Shown: positions 34,258 to 46,019, counted from the stretch's first letter. The stretch: DNA of 64,000 nt from Pezicula radicicola (GCA_003008705.1 PDUO01000096.1:4847-68846); one strand, 5' to 3'. The notes: a model not told the origin generated them from the sequence alone. A program made the numbers and translations.

Positions 34258-36211
34258 ATGGCAATACTCCAAGCCCTCTCTTTCATCCTAATCTCCCTCT
34301 TCACGAACGCTGTATTCTTCCCTGGTTTCAATCAGGTCCTCCTCCCCAATGGCCTCGCCACTATCAACGAGAACCCTACGGCCTCCATCCTCCTGGGCAT
34401 CATTCTCTGCGCCATTTTGAAGTACTACCAGTCCAAGATGCGGTTTGCACGTCTTCTCCACATCAAGATGAAGTATGGCTTTGACAGCGCTGATCCCACT
34501 ACCTATGAGCGGATGACCGTTGAGCAAGCCCAAGAAATTGAGCGCAACCTCGCTGAGTGGGAGTTCCCTCGTCTCTTTCAGTTTGCGTGGATCTCCGATT
34601 TTCTGCGTGTGAGTACTATCCCTCCCATCAGACGACCTTCTTCAATTTCCTTTGATTGATATCCGCGGGTTTGCCGTATGGGTCAATAAGAGTGATGCTG
34701 ACCACAGATAGACGTCAACTGACCCGGGCGTCTCTCGAGCTATTGTTCACTCTGGTCACTTCTTGGATCCAAACCCATTGATCTCGCACCGTAGACAGCA
34801 AGATACCATCCACCTTATGACTGCAATTGCCGCCTACCCGGTCAAGAGTCGATTCCATAGTTTAGCAATCGCACGCATTAATGAGCACGTAAGTACAGCT
34901 TTCCCTCATTCTCCAAACTTCTCTTAACAGTGGGGCGGAGCGTTCCGAGCGGGTGCTTGCATACACTTTTATCTAGCTGCCTGGCACCTTTGACGCAAAC
35001 AACCGGAGAAGCGCATAGATCTCATATTCTCCAAAACTTCTAGAATGATAGCTAACGGCTACCAGCACCATCGTTATGGTACCAAGATTAACAGTGATGA
35101 TGTCCTATACCTTGTTATCCACTTTGGTCTAGCTCCTATCTCTTGGATTCAACGCTTCGGCTATCGACAGCTTGAGGAATTTGAAATGCATGCTCTGTAA
35201 GTCCTCTGTCTGAAAACTTCCAGAGATGTCGCTGACTTCAACGACAGCTGGGTTCTCTGGCGTGAGCTTGGTTGCCGTATGGGCGTAAAGTATATTCCCG
35301 AGACACTTGAACAGGCCCTTGAATGGCGCAAGGTACATCCCCATCCATTTCTAAGCCCAGAAAGACAAATTCAGCTAATATATGACAGCAATTTGAAACT
35401 CATTGGCGCTGGCCAGAGAAGGCAAATCAGGATATGGCCATGGGATTGCTTAATCAAATTATCTACCCCATTCCCAGCATTCTCCACCCGCTTGCCAGGA
35501 AGGTTGTTGCTTCCATCATGGATTACGATATTGTTTACTACAATATGCTTGAACATCTTGGTCCTTCTTCGATGCTGCGAAGTGTTATCTTTGATCTCTT
35601 CACTCTCTGCGGTTGGATGATTCGCCATTTCGGAATGCCCCGAACCAGGCCCTACCAACGTTCCCCTGAGAAGGCCAATGCCGAGACTGTAAGTCGCTAG
35701 CGGTAGTGATGTATCGTTTTCTGAAACTGATCTAGAATAGGGACTGATAAACTTCGATTATACGCCTTATGAGACCACCCCATTCTATATTGCACCAAGC
35801 AAGTGGAATCTCTACGGCCCAGGTGCAATGCTCCGTCGCCTTCGTGGTATCCCTCTTCCCAACAGCCAATTTTTCGGTAATGGTATCGCATTCGAGTCAA
35901 TGGGCGCCCCTTACAAGAACCTTGCAACCCAATCCGCCGTTGAGGAAAAAGTTCGTCGCCAAGCCAAGATCCTCGAAGCAGCACCCTATGGATATCGCCC
36001 TGATGTCGGATTTCAAGCAACTCGGCTATTGGGCCCGGTTGAAGGCCATTCATATGGCTTCTTGAGATACTCGTTCGATAAGTCCACCAAGTACTCTGCT
36101 GCTGGTCCTCATCGATTCGACAAGGAGTTCGAGCGTCGTGGTCCTGCCTATTCTGGACTAGATGAAATTACCACTCCCGATGATGTTGAAGTTACTCACG
36201 GTGATATTTAG
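34258..36211 (+). CDS. MpaB-like ER-bound oxygenase (rubber oxygenase/DUF2236 fold)
   Basis: Six exons, 34258-34608, 34712-34888, 35066-35196, 35248-35332, 35389-35688 and 35741-36211, keep phase and encode 504 aa. An N-terminal hydrophobic segment (LQALSFILISLFTNAVFF) and a second one (TASILLGIILCAILKYY) suggest ER anchoring. The catalytic region has HHRYGTKINSDDVLYLVIHFG, ISWIQRFGYRQLEEFEMHALWVLWRELG and MGVKYIPETLEQALEWRK, the pattern shared by MpaB/MpaB' and latex-clearing oxygenases, where buried His/Arg residues bind haem or metal. MpaB cleaves a farnesyl double bond during mycophenolic acid synthesis in Penicillium; most fungal relatives, like this one, are outside any such cluster and have unknown substrates. 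No neighbouring biosynthetic gene is seen. Confidence 0.82.
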
Positions 36212-38296
36212 ATTGTTACTGATCGCAACTGAGGTATTTTGGTCTTGCTGTCTTTGCGGAGGGCTTCTCTTTCTTTGCGTGTATTTTGATGAAGTGGGAT
36301 TTGGAAACGTGGAACTTGCTTGATGAGGTACTCTCGATGACTCGAAATCAGGCCATTCTTCTTTTTTCTCTTTTCTGAGCACTAGCTCTGATGTATCTAC
36401 AGTTTTCGTGTAGTGGAATGACAAACAAAGTCTCTCGATAGTAATAGTTCAGGGCATATTATTGAGGAGTTCTGATACGTGACACATGCGGTTCCCCTTT
36501 GGCGGCCTGTTCGGTATCCAAATGAACTGAGTTACCCAAAACCAAGTGAGTTATCCAAATCAACTAAGTTACTCACGTCTTAAAACAAGTGGGGGATCCG
36601 TTCGTCAGTCAGTCAGTCAGTCGCATGAAAGACTCTTTTGAAAGGGCCTTTTTTTTGAATGCAGGACAGACCCTCTGATATATGGATCCGAGGACTGATT
36701 TCTGTGATGACGACCATGGCGACCACATGGCAAAACATGAGATGCATGCGTTGCAGGGAGGCAGACTGCATGTTTTGACTTTCGCATTGCCATCAAGGTC
36801 TCCAGATATCACCCCAGGAACCCATAAAGGTGGTGTGATGGCATTGTATAAAGACGGCGGTCAGGTCCAGTCACTCCATCATACTGACAGCTGCCGTCAA
36901 ATTTTGCTCGCCAAATGGAACGACAGACATGAAGTCAGGATATCCTTTTCGCTTCGCGGCCCTACTTTGATCCATATATTCTATGCTCGAGCATCCTCAA
37001 TCGGCCCGCTGCCCTAACGATACCCTCTCTGGCGTCTGACCCAAATTTTGGTGCCTGTCCTGTGTGTCTTTTCCGAAAAGAACATCCCACTTTCTGGCGC
37101 CTCAGGGCAAAAGTGTGTGTGTCACTGTGTCACCCAAAATTCGGCGACGAGGAAAGCACCGAGTACCTAGTCCGCAACGCTGCATAAGAAGTGGCGTGAG
37201 TTGTCAACAGCTGATCCTTACTCACCATGTGCATAACTGGAATGCAACGACCGCGTTCGCCCGAAAGCCGCCTTACTCGTTGTCGTCGTAGCAGGAGTGC
37301 TTGCGAGTGTGCAAGTTAATGAGAAGCTGAAGCTCCTGCAATCCGTCAAACGGTTCGGATCAAAGGTACAACGCGGAATGGCTGTAGATATATTTTGGGG
37401 CCCCGCCCTGAGCTAGGTAGACTGAGTTCAACCACTTGGGATTTCCCCGCAATATGCTGTCCCCATGAAGGCTTGGATGCATTCTGAGGCGTTGTTTCAC
37501 GTCTAGCGCCATGTGCACGACTCGTTATTATCACGGGATGCCCTATATGGAATGGAGATGCGGAGGTTTGGGCGGAATTGCTCCATTGGATAGGTACTGC
37601 ATGCAGAACCAGGCTGACTAGCAAATCTCCAAAAAATAATAATAATAATAGATACAGTATTATAACAATTCTGCGCTCACGACAGGATGCCATACGGTTG
37701 TTAGTTACGGGAAGCTCCACCAATACCGTACAGTAGTAAATCGGAGGAAGGCGAAGGTACGAAGGAAGATCCAACTTTCAAGGGTTCATTTTAGTGGGCT
37801 ATCAAGAACATACAATCACGCCACTGCTCGACGCCGTCATCGCAACTGTTGGGACACTATCCACAATAGTTTCCAGATACCGCAATACCGCAATACCGCA
37901 GAGGCTCCAGACTTCCTTGGCCCATGCTTCAGTCCACGTATCCATTGACTTCCAAGGCCAACTCAATGCTGCACTTCGCCTTGGTCCGCCGTTCAGCCGG
38001 TACCTCTCGTGCCTCTCTGTATCCAGCCCTCTCGTACGGATCCACTCCTCAACCAACGAGCGGTTGTCCGGATTCGAAGATCAAGGATCAGAGGAGATAC
38101 GCTGATGGCCAGGGAGCAGGGCAACAAGCCATTGATGGTCCTCCCAAGCTTTGACCAGCAGGTGGGGTTACATCTTAGCTGGAGGCGTTATGCAGTCTCC
38201 TGTCATAACAGTCGCATGTTTGCGCAAGCTTAAAGAGTTACATGCCTATGAGGTAACCAGCTCAGAGGTATAAGGACTGCGTCTTTCTTCATCGTC
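36212..38296. other. 2.1-kb gene-free region with minisatellite and microsatellites
   Basis: 18-nt units in minus sense lie at about 36520-36595 (GAGTTACCCAAAACCAAGTG, GAGTTATCCAAATCAACTA). A (CAGT)n tract follows at 36604-36622 and an (AAT)n tract at 37631-37650. An open frame at 36682-37017 (111 aa, Asp/His-rich start) has no recognisable motif and no close partner exon; I do not call it a gene. Confidence 0.5.
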
Positions 38297-39563
38297 ATGG
38301 TTTCTCTCATCATTCAACGCAGTTCAAGATCAATATTCACCCGCACTCAACATCTCAAAGCAGCTTCCAGCTTCGCACACAGATACACTTTCCAATACAC
38401 TTTCAAACCAATACCTACTCAATTCCGAAAAATGTCATCAGACAGACAAGTCCCAGACATCCCAACCGAGCAATGGGCGCAGGTGCTTGAGAAGACCGGA
38501 GAGCGTGAGTAAAATCCTGCATATCAAGTCAATTGACTCTCAACTGATTCCTCGTTCTTCAGCGCTCGTCTACAAGAAGATTCCCGTTGCAAAGCCTGGC
38601 CCAGACGAAATCCTCATCAACATCAAGTACTCCGGTGTCTGCCACACCGATCTACACGCCGTCAACGGTGACTGGCCATTGGCCACCAAGCTCCCACTTG
38701 TAGGAGGACACGAAGGAGCCGGTGTAGTTGTTGCTCTCGGTGAGCTCGTCAAGGACATCAAGCTTGGTGACTACGCTGGTGTAAAATGGATCAATGGCAC
38801 CTGTCTTCAGTGTGGTTTCTGCCAGCAGGCAGACGAGCCACTTTGTGCTGATGCCCTACTTTCCGGCTACACTGTTGATGGAACCTTCCAACAATATTGT
38901 ATTGCCAAGGCTGCACACGTTGCACGGATACCAAAGGAGTGTGACCTTGAGGCCATCGCGCCCGTTCTCTGCGCCGGTATCACCGTTTACAAGGGACTTA
39001 AGGAGTCAGGAATCCGACCTGGACAGAGTGTAGCAATTGTCGGTGCTGGTGGTGGATTGGGATCTCTCGCTTGCCAGTATGCTAAGGCCATGGGTTTCGA
39101 GATCATTGCCATTGATGGGGGAGAAGAGAAGAAAGCATTGACAGCTAAGCTCGGTGCTGAGCACTACGTCGATTTCATGACCAGCAAAAACCTTGTCAAC
39201 GACGTCAAGGCCGCCACATCCGATGGACTCGGCCCCCATGCCGTCATCCTCGTTGCCGCTAACGAGAAGCCCTTCCAGCAAGCAGCTGAGTACGTCCGAC
39301 CTCGCGGTACCGTCGTCATGATGGGTCTTCCAGCCGGCGCATACATGAAGGCGCCTGTCTTCGAGTCCGTTGTCAAGATGATCACCATCAAGGGTTCCTA
39401 CGTCGGAAACAGACGCGATTCGGCCGAGGCGATCGAGTTCTTCCGTCGTGGTCTCATCAAGGCTCCTTACAAGAGCATTGGTCTTTCCAAGCTTCAAGAG
39501 GTGTACGATATGATGCAGAAGGGACTAATTGCTGGACGCTACGTTGTTGATACCTCCAAGTAA
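38297..39563 (+). CDS. zinc-dependent alcohol dehydrogenase, possible dual start
   Basis: Exons 38297-38504 and 38563-39563 (58-bp intron) give 402 aa from the first ATG, or 357 aa from an internal in-frame ATG at 38432. The shorter form has the usual length of fungal ADH1 proteins. The extra 45 residues ([20 protein letters not shown] onward) are rich in Arg/Ser with no acidic residue, as in mitochondrial presequences. Catalytic zinc site: [16 protein letters not shown]. Structural zinc Cys4: [18 protein letters not shown]-binding [18 protein letters not shown] followed by AIDGGEEKK with the Asp that selects NAD. These enzymes interconvert ethanol and acetaldehyde. With the ALDH gene about 25 kb away this could complete ethanol-to-acetate flux, but they are not linked as a cluster. 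Confidence 0.93.
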
Positions 39564-39886
39564 AATTGGATAGGATAATATGGGACTATGGTTTGGTTGG
39601 CGATTTGATGGTTTATGCACGCACGGGTCATTTTTTTTTACTTGTTTTTTTACTTTGGGGACGAAAAATGAATGAACGGCGGAATTGTACATAGCAAAGT
39701 GAAGGTAAAAAAAAAGAAATACTTCAACATCTTATCTTATCTATAATGAGTGAGCAACCACCAGGATGACATGCACGCATCTGCTCCTCCACATTACCAC
39801 ATTCCCACATCCACCTCTCGGGACCTCACATCAGTTCAGATGTGGTCTCATTATTTCCAACCATCGGGTACCGGTACCGTACAGTT

Positions 39887-39964
39887 CGGTACCGTACTGT
39901 ACCTAAATTTATTGATGGGGGATGAGCTAAAGGGGAGAGTCTAGAGCGGTACAGTACGGTACCG
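39887..39964. repeat. 17-bp perfect inverted repeat rich in GGTACC
   Basis: The left arm CGGTACCGTACTGTACC (39887-39903) is exactly reverse-complementary to 39948-39964, with 44 bases between. The left arm is preceded by a second GGTACCGGTACCGTAC block, so alternative pairings exist. It lies about 320 bp after the ADH stop codon. Confidence 0.85.
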
Positions 39965-40240
39965 GTAGGTGGTCCAAAAAATCATTGGAATGAATCCGAT
40001 GAACCGAACGGTGGAACCCTACGAAACAACCTTTTCTCGAGTTCTCACTCCATCCGAATAAAAATTATATCTCACCGCTTTTCTTTCTGCCATGCAAAAT
40101 ACTGTTCTAGAACTTTTTATAGGTGAATACGAGTGTTCGGAAGCAAAGGCGGTGAGATTTATCCTTACGACCTACAGTAGACTTTAACCCTAAGCGACCG
40201 AGCCGACTCCTCGGGTCGCCCTCCTCCACTTCCGACGAAG

Positions 40241-40581
40241 GTGGACGTACCTTTCGGGTACTGAGTACAACGATGTACTGTGTATTGTGTATATCTCCTC
40301 ACCTTTTTTTGAGATTTAATTGGTTTTTGGAGATTTAGATGTGTGTTTTGTTGCATATCGTTTTTTCGGCCCCTCTGGAGATGGGACTGGGATGTTAAGG
40401 GTACGAACGGAATGTAGAGTGGACATATGTACCTGTTCGGGTACAACGTTGTACTCTGTGTATATCTGCTCATTTTTGGAAAAATAAAATAAAATTTTAA
40501 ACTAGTACTAGGGCTTTAGTGAGGTTTGATGGGATGGTGGGTTTTGTTGCATGTCGTTGTTTTTTCGGCCCCACGTGGAGG
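40241..40581 (+). repeat. imperfect direct duplication, two copies
   Basis: Copy 1 (40241-40381) and copy 2 (40419-40581) share in order GTGGAC, TACCT, TTCGGGTAC, ACAACG, TGTACT, GTGTATATCT, CTCA, TTTTG, TTTTGTTGCAT, TCGTT, TTTTTCGGCCCC and TGGAG. The second copy carries extra A/T bases near its middle. Confidence 0.75.
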
Positions 40582-40994
40582 AGGTTGTGGTATGGTGGTA
40601 TGGTGGTATGGTGTTATGGTGCTATGGTATGATGGGAGGGGGATGATGTGGTGAGGTTTTGGGGGTTGGTGGTTGGTGGTGAGTGGTGAGTGGGAAGGAG
40701 TGAGGGAAGTTTGTTGGAAATAGGAGATACTAGGTGCGATGCTGGAGATGACTAAGGGGGTTGTGATGGTGAGATTGTGGGATGAGTAAGTAGGTATGTA
40801 GGAAGAGAAGGGAAGGAGGTTTAGTATACAGAAGGTAGAAGCGTGGAAGTGGGTTTGGAGTTCAGTTCTAGGGTTTACTGTGTACAGTACAAGGTATCCA
40901 TTGCTGGATTTATGGATCTGGTTTCTACTAATTTGTTGTATAAGGGATTGGTATGGATTGGACTTGCTTGCAGACTTGAGCTTTCCTAGGAGAA

Positions 40995-41262
40995 GGACGA
41001 GGTGGTAGAAGCTACTGATAGACTAGTATGATTTCCTACCCTTCTACCCTTCTACCCTTCACCGCGTAAAGTAGCTCGCTAGGGGCCTACTCCGTCTATG
41101 GCTTCCTTCTAGGGTGGTAGGAGTCGTGGACGGTGGTAGATGTGACTTTCACGATTTTCCACCCTTCCACTGCGCAGAGCAAAGCAACTTGCTCGGCATC
41201 CACTCTTTGTTTGGCTGCTAACCAGGTGATAGGAGTCGTAGGTAGCAGCAGATGTGACTCTA
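40995..41262 (+). repeat. minisatellite of ~113-bp units, about 2.5 copies
   Basis: The head motif AGGTGGTAGAAG/GGGTGGTAGGAGTCGT/AGGTGATAGGAGTCGT recurs at about 40999, 41112 and 41225. The middle block (ACCCTTCACCGCGTAAAGTAG / ACCCTTCCACTGCGCAGAGC) recurs with the same spacing. The array ends about 150 bp before the rsm19 stop codon. Confidence 0.7.
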
Positions 41263-41411
41263 GGGACATACAAGACAAGTCGAGGTTGGTGGTATATTGA
41301 ACAGTGTAGGTTGTACAAATATAATACACCCAAATTCAGCAGTTTCCGCTCCAAATAACGCCTTCCCATGCTTCCAATGCCCTCTGTCTCAACCTCAATA
41401 TATCGACCAGC

Positions 41412-42101
41412 CTACTTGTTCTTCGACTGCTTGTACGTGAAGCGCTTTCTCGTTCTACATAAACCGTCAGCATTCCATCCATTCCAAAAGCACAATCACC
41501 CCCTCCCCCTTCCAAAACTCATCTCTAAATCTCCAACCATCTCACAGCTCAATCCCAAACCATTTCAACTTCGCGAAGTCATCATCTCTCAACACTCCTC
41601 CATTCATCGCCCGAACCAAGACCAAAATGAGAAAAATAAAGCACTCACGCAGCAAACTCCCCCAACTTATGCCCCACCATATCCTCAGTTATAATCACAT
41701 CGTCATATTTCTTCCCATTGTGAACCTGAAATTTCAAACCGACGAAATTGGGTAGTATCGTTGCGGAGCGTGCTTGTGTTTTGATGGGTGTTTGTTTCTC
41801 GCCCGGTGCTACGCGGACGATTGGGAGTCTGTTTTGGTGCGGTTAGGTATGGATTTGAGGATGTATTTCATGGTAGCTGAGAGAGCCGTAGCACTGTTGG
41901 AGGGCGTGAGTGGAATGGAGTAGAGAGGAGGCTTACGGGACGATGTTTGGTCCTATGTGAGGTGTTAGCTTTGCGCTTTTGAAGCTTAGGGCTGCGGATT
42001 GAGATATGGATTGTGATGGGAATTGCGAGACAATTGGGAGAGATTTCCAGAAACATACCTTTCCAAACTGAACGAGTGAGTAATGCGCGTGTAGGGAACA
42101 T
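41412..42101 (-). CDS. rsm19: mitochondrial ribosomal protein uS19m (Rsm19)
   Basis: Four exons, 42059-42101, 41937-41952, 41649-41828 and 41412-41454, join in phase to 93 aa. No single open frame covers it, so it is easy to miss. It reads [19 protein letters not shown] at the start, then [50 protein letters not shown] and SKNK at the end. LPNFVG, VHNGK and HKLGEFAxTRK are the hallmark of the S19/uS19 family, and the 93-aa length fits the organellar form. It sits in the head of the mitochondrial small subunit. Exon 2 is only 16 nt. The last intron (194 bp) is the longest. It is divergently transcribed from mre11, with 378 bp between start codons. Confidence 0.9.
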
Positions 42102-42479
42102 AGCGACAGAGCTTCAGCAAGCAGATAAAGCTGATGTTGATAATGAGGCTACTTACTTACCAAATTGTTCCTCCGCGCTCGAGTGAATTTCCTCGAAATT
42201 GACAGGGATATTTTCGCGCTAGTAAAGTGCTAGTGTGACTTCGCGTCTCCCCAAATCGATAGGCAACTAAAACCACTCCACGAAACTTCTTACGACGCGA
42301 TAACTTATGATTTCATGAACGGAGACGACTTGAAGACGCGTTATTTTGGTATTTGGGATCTGCCGAGTTCAGGGACTTGGTGTTAGGTGCCAAGGACATT
42401 TGGAGTGTGGATTGTGGTACGAAGGTGTGGTGAGGGGAAGCTTCTGGAGAGTAAAGGGAAGGAAGAGATCGAGATCGAG

Positions 42480-44789
42480 ATGCCGGCTTTTACTGGTACG
42501 TTTCTGCATCGCCCTTTCCCTGCGCTGGGATATCCACATCTACTGGGTAACTCAAATCAACTGGGTAACTTACTTGATCTGGGCTACTCATATATCCTGG
42601 GCCTCAACCGATGCTGACTCCTCCACAGCTGCAGATACCATTCGTATCCTCGTGGCCACCGACAGCCATGTGGGGTATGAAGAGCGCGATCCTATTCGGA
42701 AAGATGACAGCTGGAAGAGCTTCGAGGAGGTAATGATACTAGCGCGGGAACAAGACGTCGATATGGTGCTTCTGGCCGGCGACCTCTTTCACGACAATAA
42801 GCCTTCGCGGAAATCGATGTTCCAGGTAATGCGAGCTCTGCGGATGAACTGCCTCGGCGAGAAACCTTGCGAGCTTGAAATGCTCAGCGATGCGAATGAA
42901 GTTTTTGAAGGCGCTTTCAACCATGTCAACTATGAAGATCCGGATATCAATGTTGCGATTCCCGTATTCTCGATTCATGGTAATCATGATGATCCTACAG
43001 GCGATGGACATTACTGTTCTCTAGATCTCTTGCAGTGTTCCGGACTACTCAACTACTTTGGAAGGACACCAGAGTCGGATAATATTCAAGTCAAGCCGGT
43101 ACTACTGCAGAAAGGACAGACAAAGCTTGCGCTGTATGGTTTGAGTAATGTGAGAGACGAGAGACTGTTCCGAACATTCAGAGATGGCAAAGTCAAATTC
43201 TTCAGGCCGGGTACACAACAGAAGGATTGGTTCAACTTAATGGCTGTCCACCAAAACCATCACGCACATAACGAAACTGGATACCTGCCCGAGAACTTCC
43301 TACCTGAGTTTTTAGATCTGGTTGTATGGGGTCACGAGCACGAATGCATAATTGACCCCCGCTACAACCCCGAAATGCTCTTCCACGTTATGCAACCAGG
43401 GTCTTCTGTTGCAACTTCTTTGGTGCCGGGAGAAGCCGTCGCAAAGCATGTTGCCATTGTTAACGTCACGGGCCGAGATTTCAAGGTTGAGAAGCATCGT
43501 CTAAAGACCGTTCGCCCTTTCATTACAAAGGAGATTGTTCTACAAAACGAGAAGCGATTCAAGAGCCTTGCAAGACTAAAGGACAATCGCCAGCAGGTCA
43601 CAATGGAATTGAAGAGAGTGGTGGACGACCTTATTGAAGAAGCGATGTCTGAATGGCTCGCGATTCAAGATGAGGAAGTCGAACCTGAAAAGATCCCGTT
43701 GCCGTTGGTGAGGTTGAAGGTCGAATATACTCCCCCGGAAGGTGGCCAATTTGACTGCGAGAACCCTCAGCGCTTTTCCAATAGATTCGTAAATAGAGTA
43801 GCGAACGTCAACGATGTAGTTGTGTTTTATAGAAAGAAGGCGACAGCAAGTAAGTTTCCCCATATACTAAGAGGCCAAGATGCTGACCCTTGGTAGGAAA
43901 ATCGAAAGATGAGAATGACATGCCTGATGAAGCCGTGTTGGCTGCAATGAATGTTGATACCGTGAGAATCGACAAACTTGTCAAGGAGTTCTTGGAGGCG
44001 CAATCACTCAAGGTCTTACCACAAGCACCCTTCGGTGATGCTGTCAGTCAGTTTGTCGACAAGGACGACAAACATGCTGTGGAAGCATTCGTTGACTCCA
44101 GTCTAAAGGACCAACTGCAATCTATGCTCAACCTCGAAGATGTCGACGAAGAAGATCTCGACAATGTCATGATGCGCCAGAAAGCAAAAATGGAAGAAGC
44201 TTTTGCAAACGGAACTCTGAAGAGAGCTACAAAGCCAAAGACTCATCCTAAACCGGTTAATTGGGATTCAGATATGGATGGAGCTTGGGAAGATCAACCA
44301 GCTGCCATTATACGCGATGAAGACGGCGCAGATGATACTCCAGTGGCAAGACGAGACCGTAATGCAGCTTCCAGAGACAGTGATAACGAGTCCATGGTGT
44401 CCGTTGCTCCAGCCAAGAAAGCACCCGCTAAACGCGCACCAGCTAAGCGAGCAGCACCAAAACCTAAAGCTGTACCAGCCCCAAAGAAGGCAGCTCCCGC
44501 ACGAGGACGCAAGAAGGCCGCCGCAGTCTTTGAAGAGAGTGATGATCAAGACAATGATGATGATGTCCTCATGCTTGATGATCCCCCACCACAGCCCAAA
44601 GCTCAGCCGAAGAGAGCTGCAGCTACTCGGAGTACGGCATCGAGAAGTACGGGACGACAGAGCCAGCTGAATTTTAGTCAGCAACCCAAGACACAGACTC
44701 AGATAGAGCTGAGTGATGACGCTATTTCGGATGATGATGATGATGCCTTTGAACCTATGACACAGAAGAGTTCTGGTAGGAGAAGATAA
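42480..44789 (+). CDS. mre11: Mre11 double-strand-break repair nuclease
   Basis: Exons 42480-42495, 42629-43849 and 43897-44789 give 709 aa, typical for fungal Mre11. The first coding exon is only 16 nt (MPAFT plus one base), then [15 protein letters not shown]. Phosphoesterase motifs appear in order: [29 protein letters not shown] and GHEHEC, so all metal-ligand positions are kept. The DNA-binding cap follows (about 300-420). The C-terminus is Lys/Ala/Pro-rich ([18 protein letters not shown]) and acidic, with a GAR-like stretch and QSQLNFSQQ. Mre11 works with Rad50 and Nbs1/Xrs2 in break sensing, end resection and telomere upkeep, in the nucleus. Intron 1 (42496-42628) contains the 18-nt minisatellite. 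Confidence 0.95.
42537..42604 (+). repeat. 18-nt minisatellite inside intron 1 of mre11
   Basis: Three to four diverged units (GGGTAACTCAAATCAACT, GGGTAACTTACTTGATCT, GGGCTACTCATATATCCT) fill about half of the 133-bp intron. Same sense as the gene. Confidence 0.8.
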
Positions 44790-44994
44790 GGTGAACTGGA
44801 CTGGATGATAGGTGGATAATGATTTTTGATGGCGTTTTGCCGAAAAGTGCTCTTGCTGGGGTTTGCTATGCCGCGTAGAGCGGTCATATTGCTATGAATA
44901 ATGAGCAACTGTGTGTGTTAATATCACTAGGCAGGGGGGATTTTATGGAGTACAGGCTTGCTACCCAAATAGCTTGAGCACGAATTTGATTCTA

Positions 44995-45118
44995 GCAAAT
45001 CAAATCACTTAACTTCAGAGGAACCCACTTGGTTTGAGTAACCCACTTGGTTTGAATAACTGACTTAATCTGAGTAACTGCCTTATTTGAGTAACTCACT
45101 TATTCAAGTAACTCACCC
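44995..45118 (+). repeat. 18-nt minisatellite downstream of mre11
   Basis: About six units, e.g. GAGTAACCCACTTGGTTT, GAATAACTGACTTAATCT and GAGTAACTCACTTATTCA, start roughly 200 bp after the mre11 stop. Confidence 0.85.
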
Positions 45119-45284
45119 CAATGGTTGACCATATTTACTCTGTTCAAGGCCTAATTATACGAACGTAAGTTGATTACAGAGTGCGGCCACATAAAAATGT
45201 TACTCAAGCTACATAAGTTACTTAAGCGTATTAACGAACAATACCAACTTTTCGTTTCTACTTTTCACTAGCTAAAAATAACCC

Positions 45285-45745
45285 CCAGACATTCGAGAAT
45301 ATGGTCCATGCTGTGTCCTTGCGCACTTATTCCAAGTTTCTAAGGCATGAAACTTTCAAAGGATCATTCGAATACGTATTGTCGTCAGACAAAAGTGTCA
45401 CTGTTCCATCCGTAGGCCTGGTTCAAACATCCTCCAAGTTATTCTTCGTTGGCTTTGCTCGAGTTGTTTCCAATCAGGCTTTTACATCACTTGGGTTAAC
45501 TAGAAAATCATATTCTAGGCCTAGCCAAACTGAGTATCGGCCTCATTTTTCAAGCTCTTCGAGATATTTATCGTAGTAGTAGTCTCTTAACGTAGTCTCC
45601 CGACATGGTTGGAATTTCCTCAATTGACACGTGGGCAACGAGACTAAGCTTAGAGATAATTATCTTTAGGTGGCCTGAAATTTTATTGTCTTAATCTAGG
45701 TTGAGGTAAAAGAATCTCTGTAACTCTTCCAATATATTAAGCGAT
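45285..45745 (-). pseudogene. relic of the large HicA-like-tail family
   Basis: On the minus strand, 45370-45460 aligns with the last exon of the gene at 46276-49560: the stretch coding RRIGRRLNRAYGWTSNAFVL there is recognisable here with indels and a premature stop. Next to it, 45545-45735 aligns with that gene's 47570-47720 (CTCCCGACA/AGGTTGGAA, CCTCAATTG/CAGTTGCC, GGGCAACGA/GAGCAACGA, GGCCTGAAAT/GACCTGAAAT). So two regions that are about 1.2 kb apart in the intact gene are fused here by a deletion. Indels and stops show it is not functional. Confidence 0.65.
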
Positions 45746-46019
45746 GAAAGTTATTCTAGACGTTGTACAGAGATTACTTCAAATAGTAAAGAAACAAATG
45801 ACGTAATAGTACTTGTTCTTTAATTTAAAATCGTACTGTGCTATAAATAATTGAAATCTGGCCTTACTATAAGAAGGTAGATAGAGTAGAATTTATAAAT
45901 CAACTTCTGCTACAAGAGGGATTCTATTCTTATAAGTTGATATTTTCTTACTCCCTTGCTTGTACAACAGCTTTAAATTGTTTGTGAAGCAGCCCCTAAA
46001 ATTATGTATAGGCTAAACC

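Larger units (their letters stand above)
39564..41411. other. gene-free region built of local repeats
   Basis: Between the ADH gene and the 3' end of rsm19 lie a 17-bp inverted repeat (39887-39964), a direct duplication (40241-40381 with 40419-40581), a (GGTATGGT)n-like microsatellite (40586-40632), a GT/GA-rich stretch (40640-40800) and a ~113-bp-period minisatellite (about 40995-41262). No gene is supported. Confidence 0.55.

Noticed and set aside
34058..34291. Possible upstream start for the MpaB-like gene
   Set aside because: Different frame from the main protein and Pro/Thr-rich leader-like; the ATG at 34258 starts directly before the membrane segment.
36682..37017. 111-aa open frame with an Asp/His-rich start
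   Set aside because: No motif, no partner exon and no composition shift; not enough to call a gene.
45301..45576. 91-aa plus-strand open frame
   Set aside because: It is the antisense of the minus-strand family relic.
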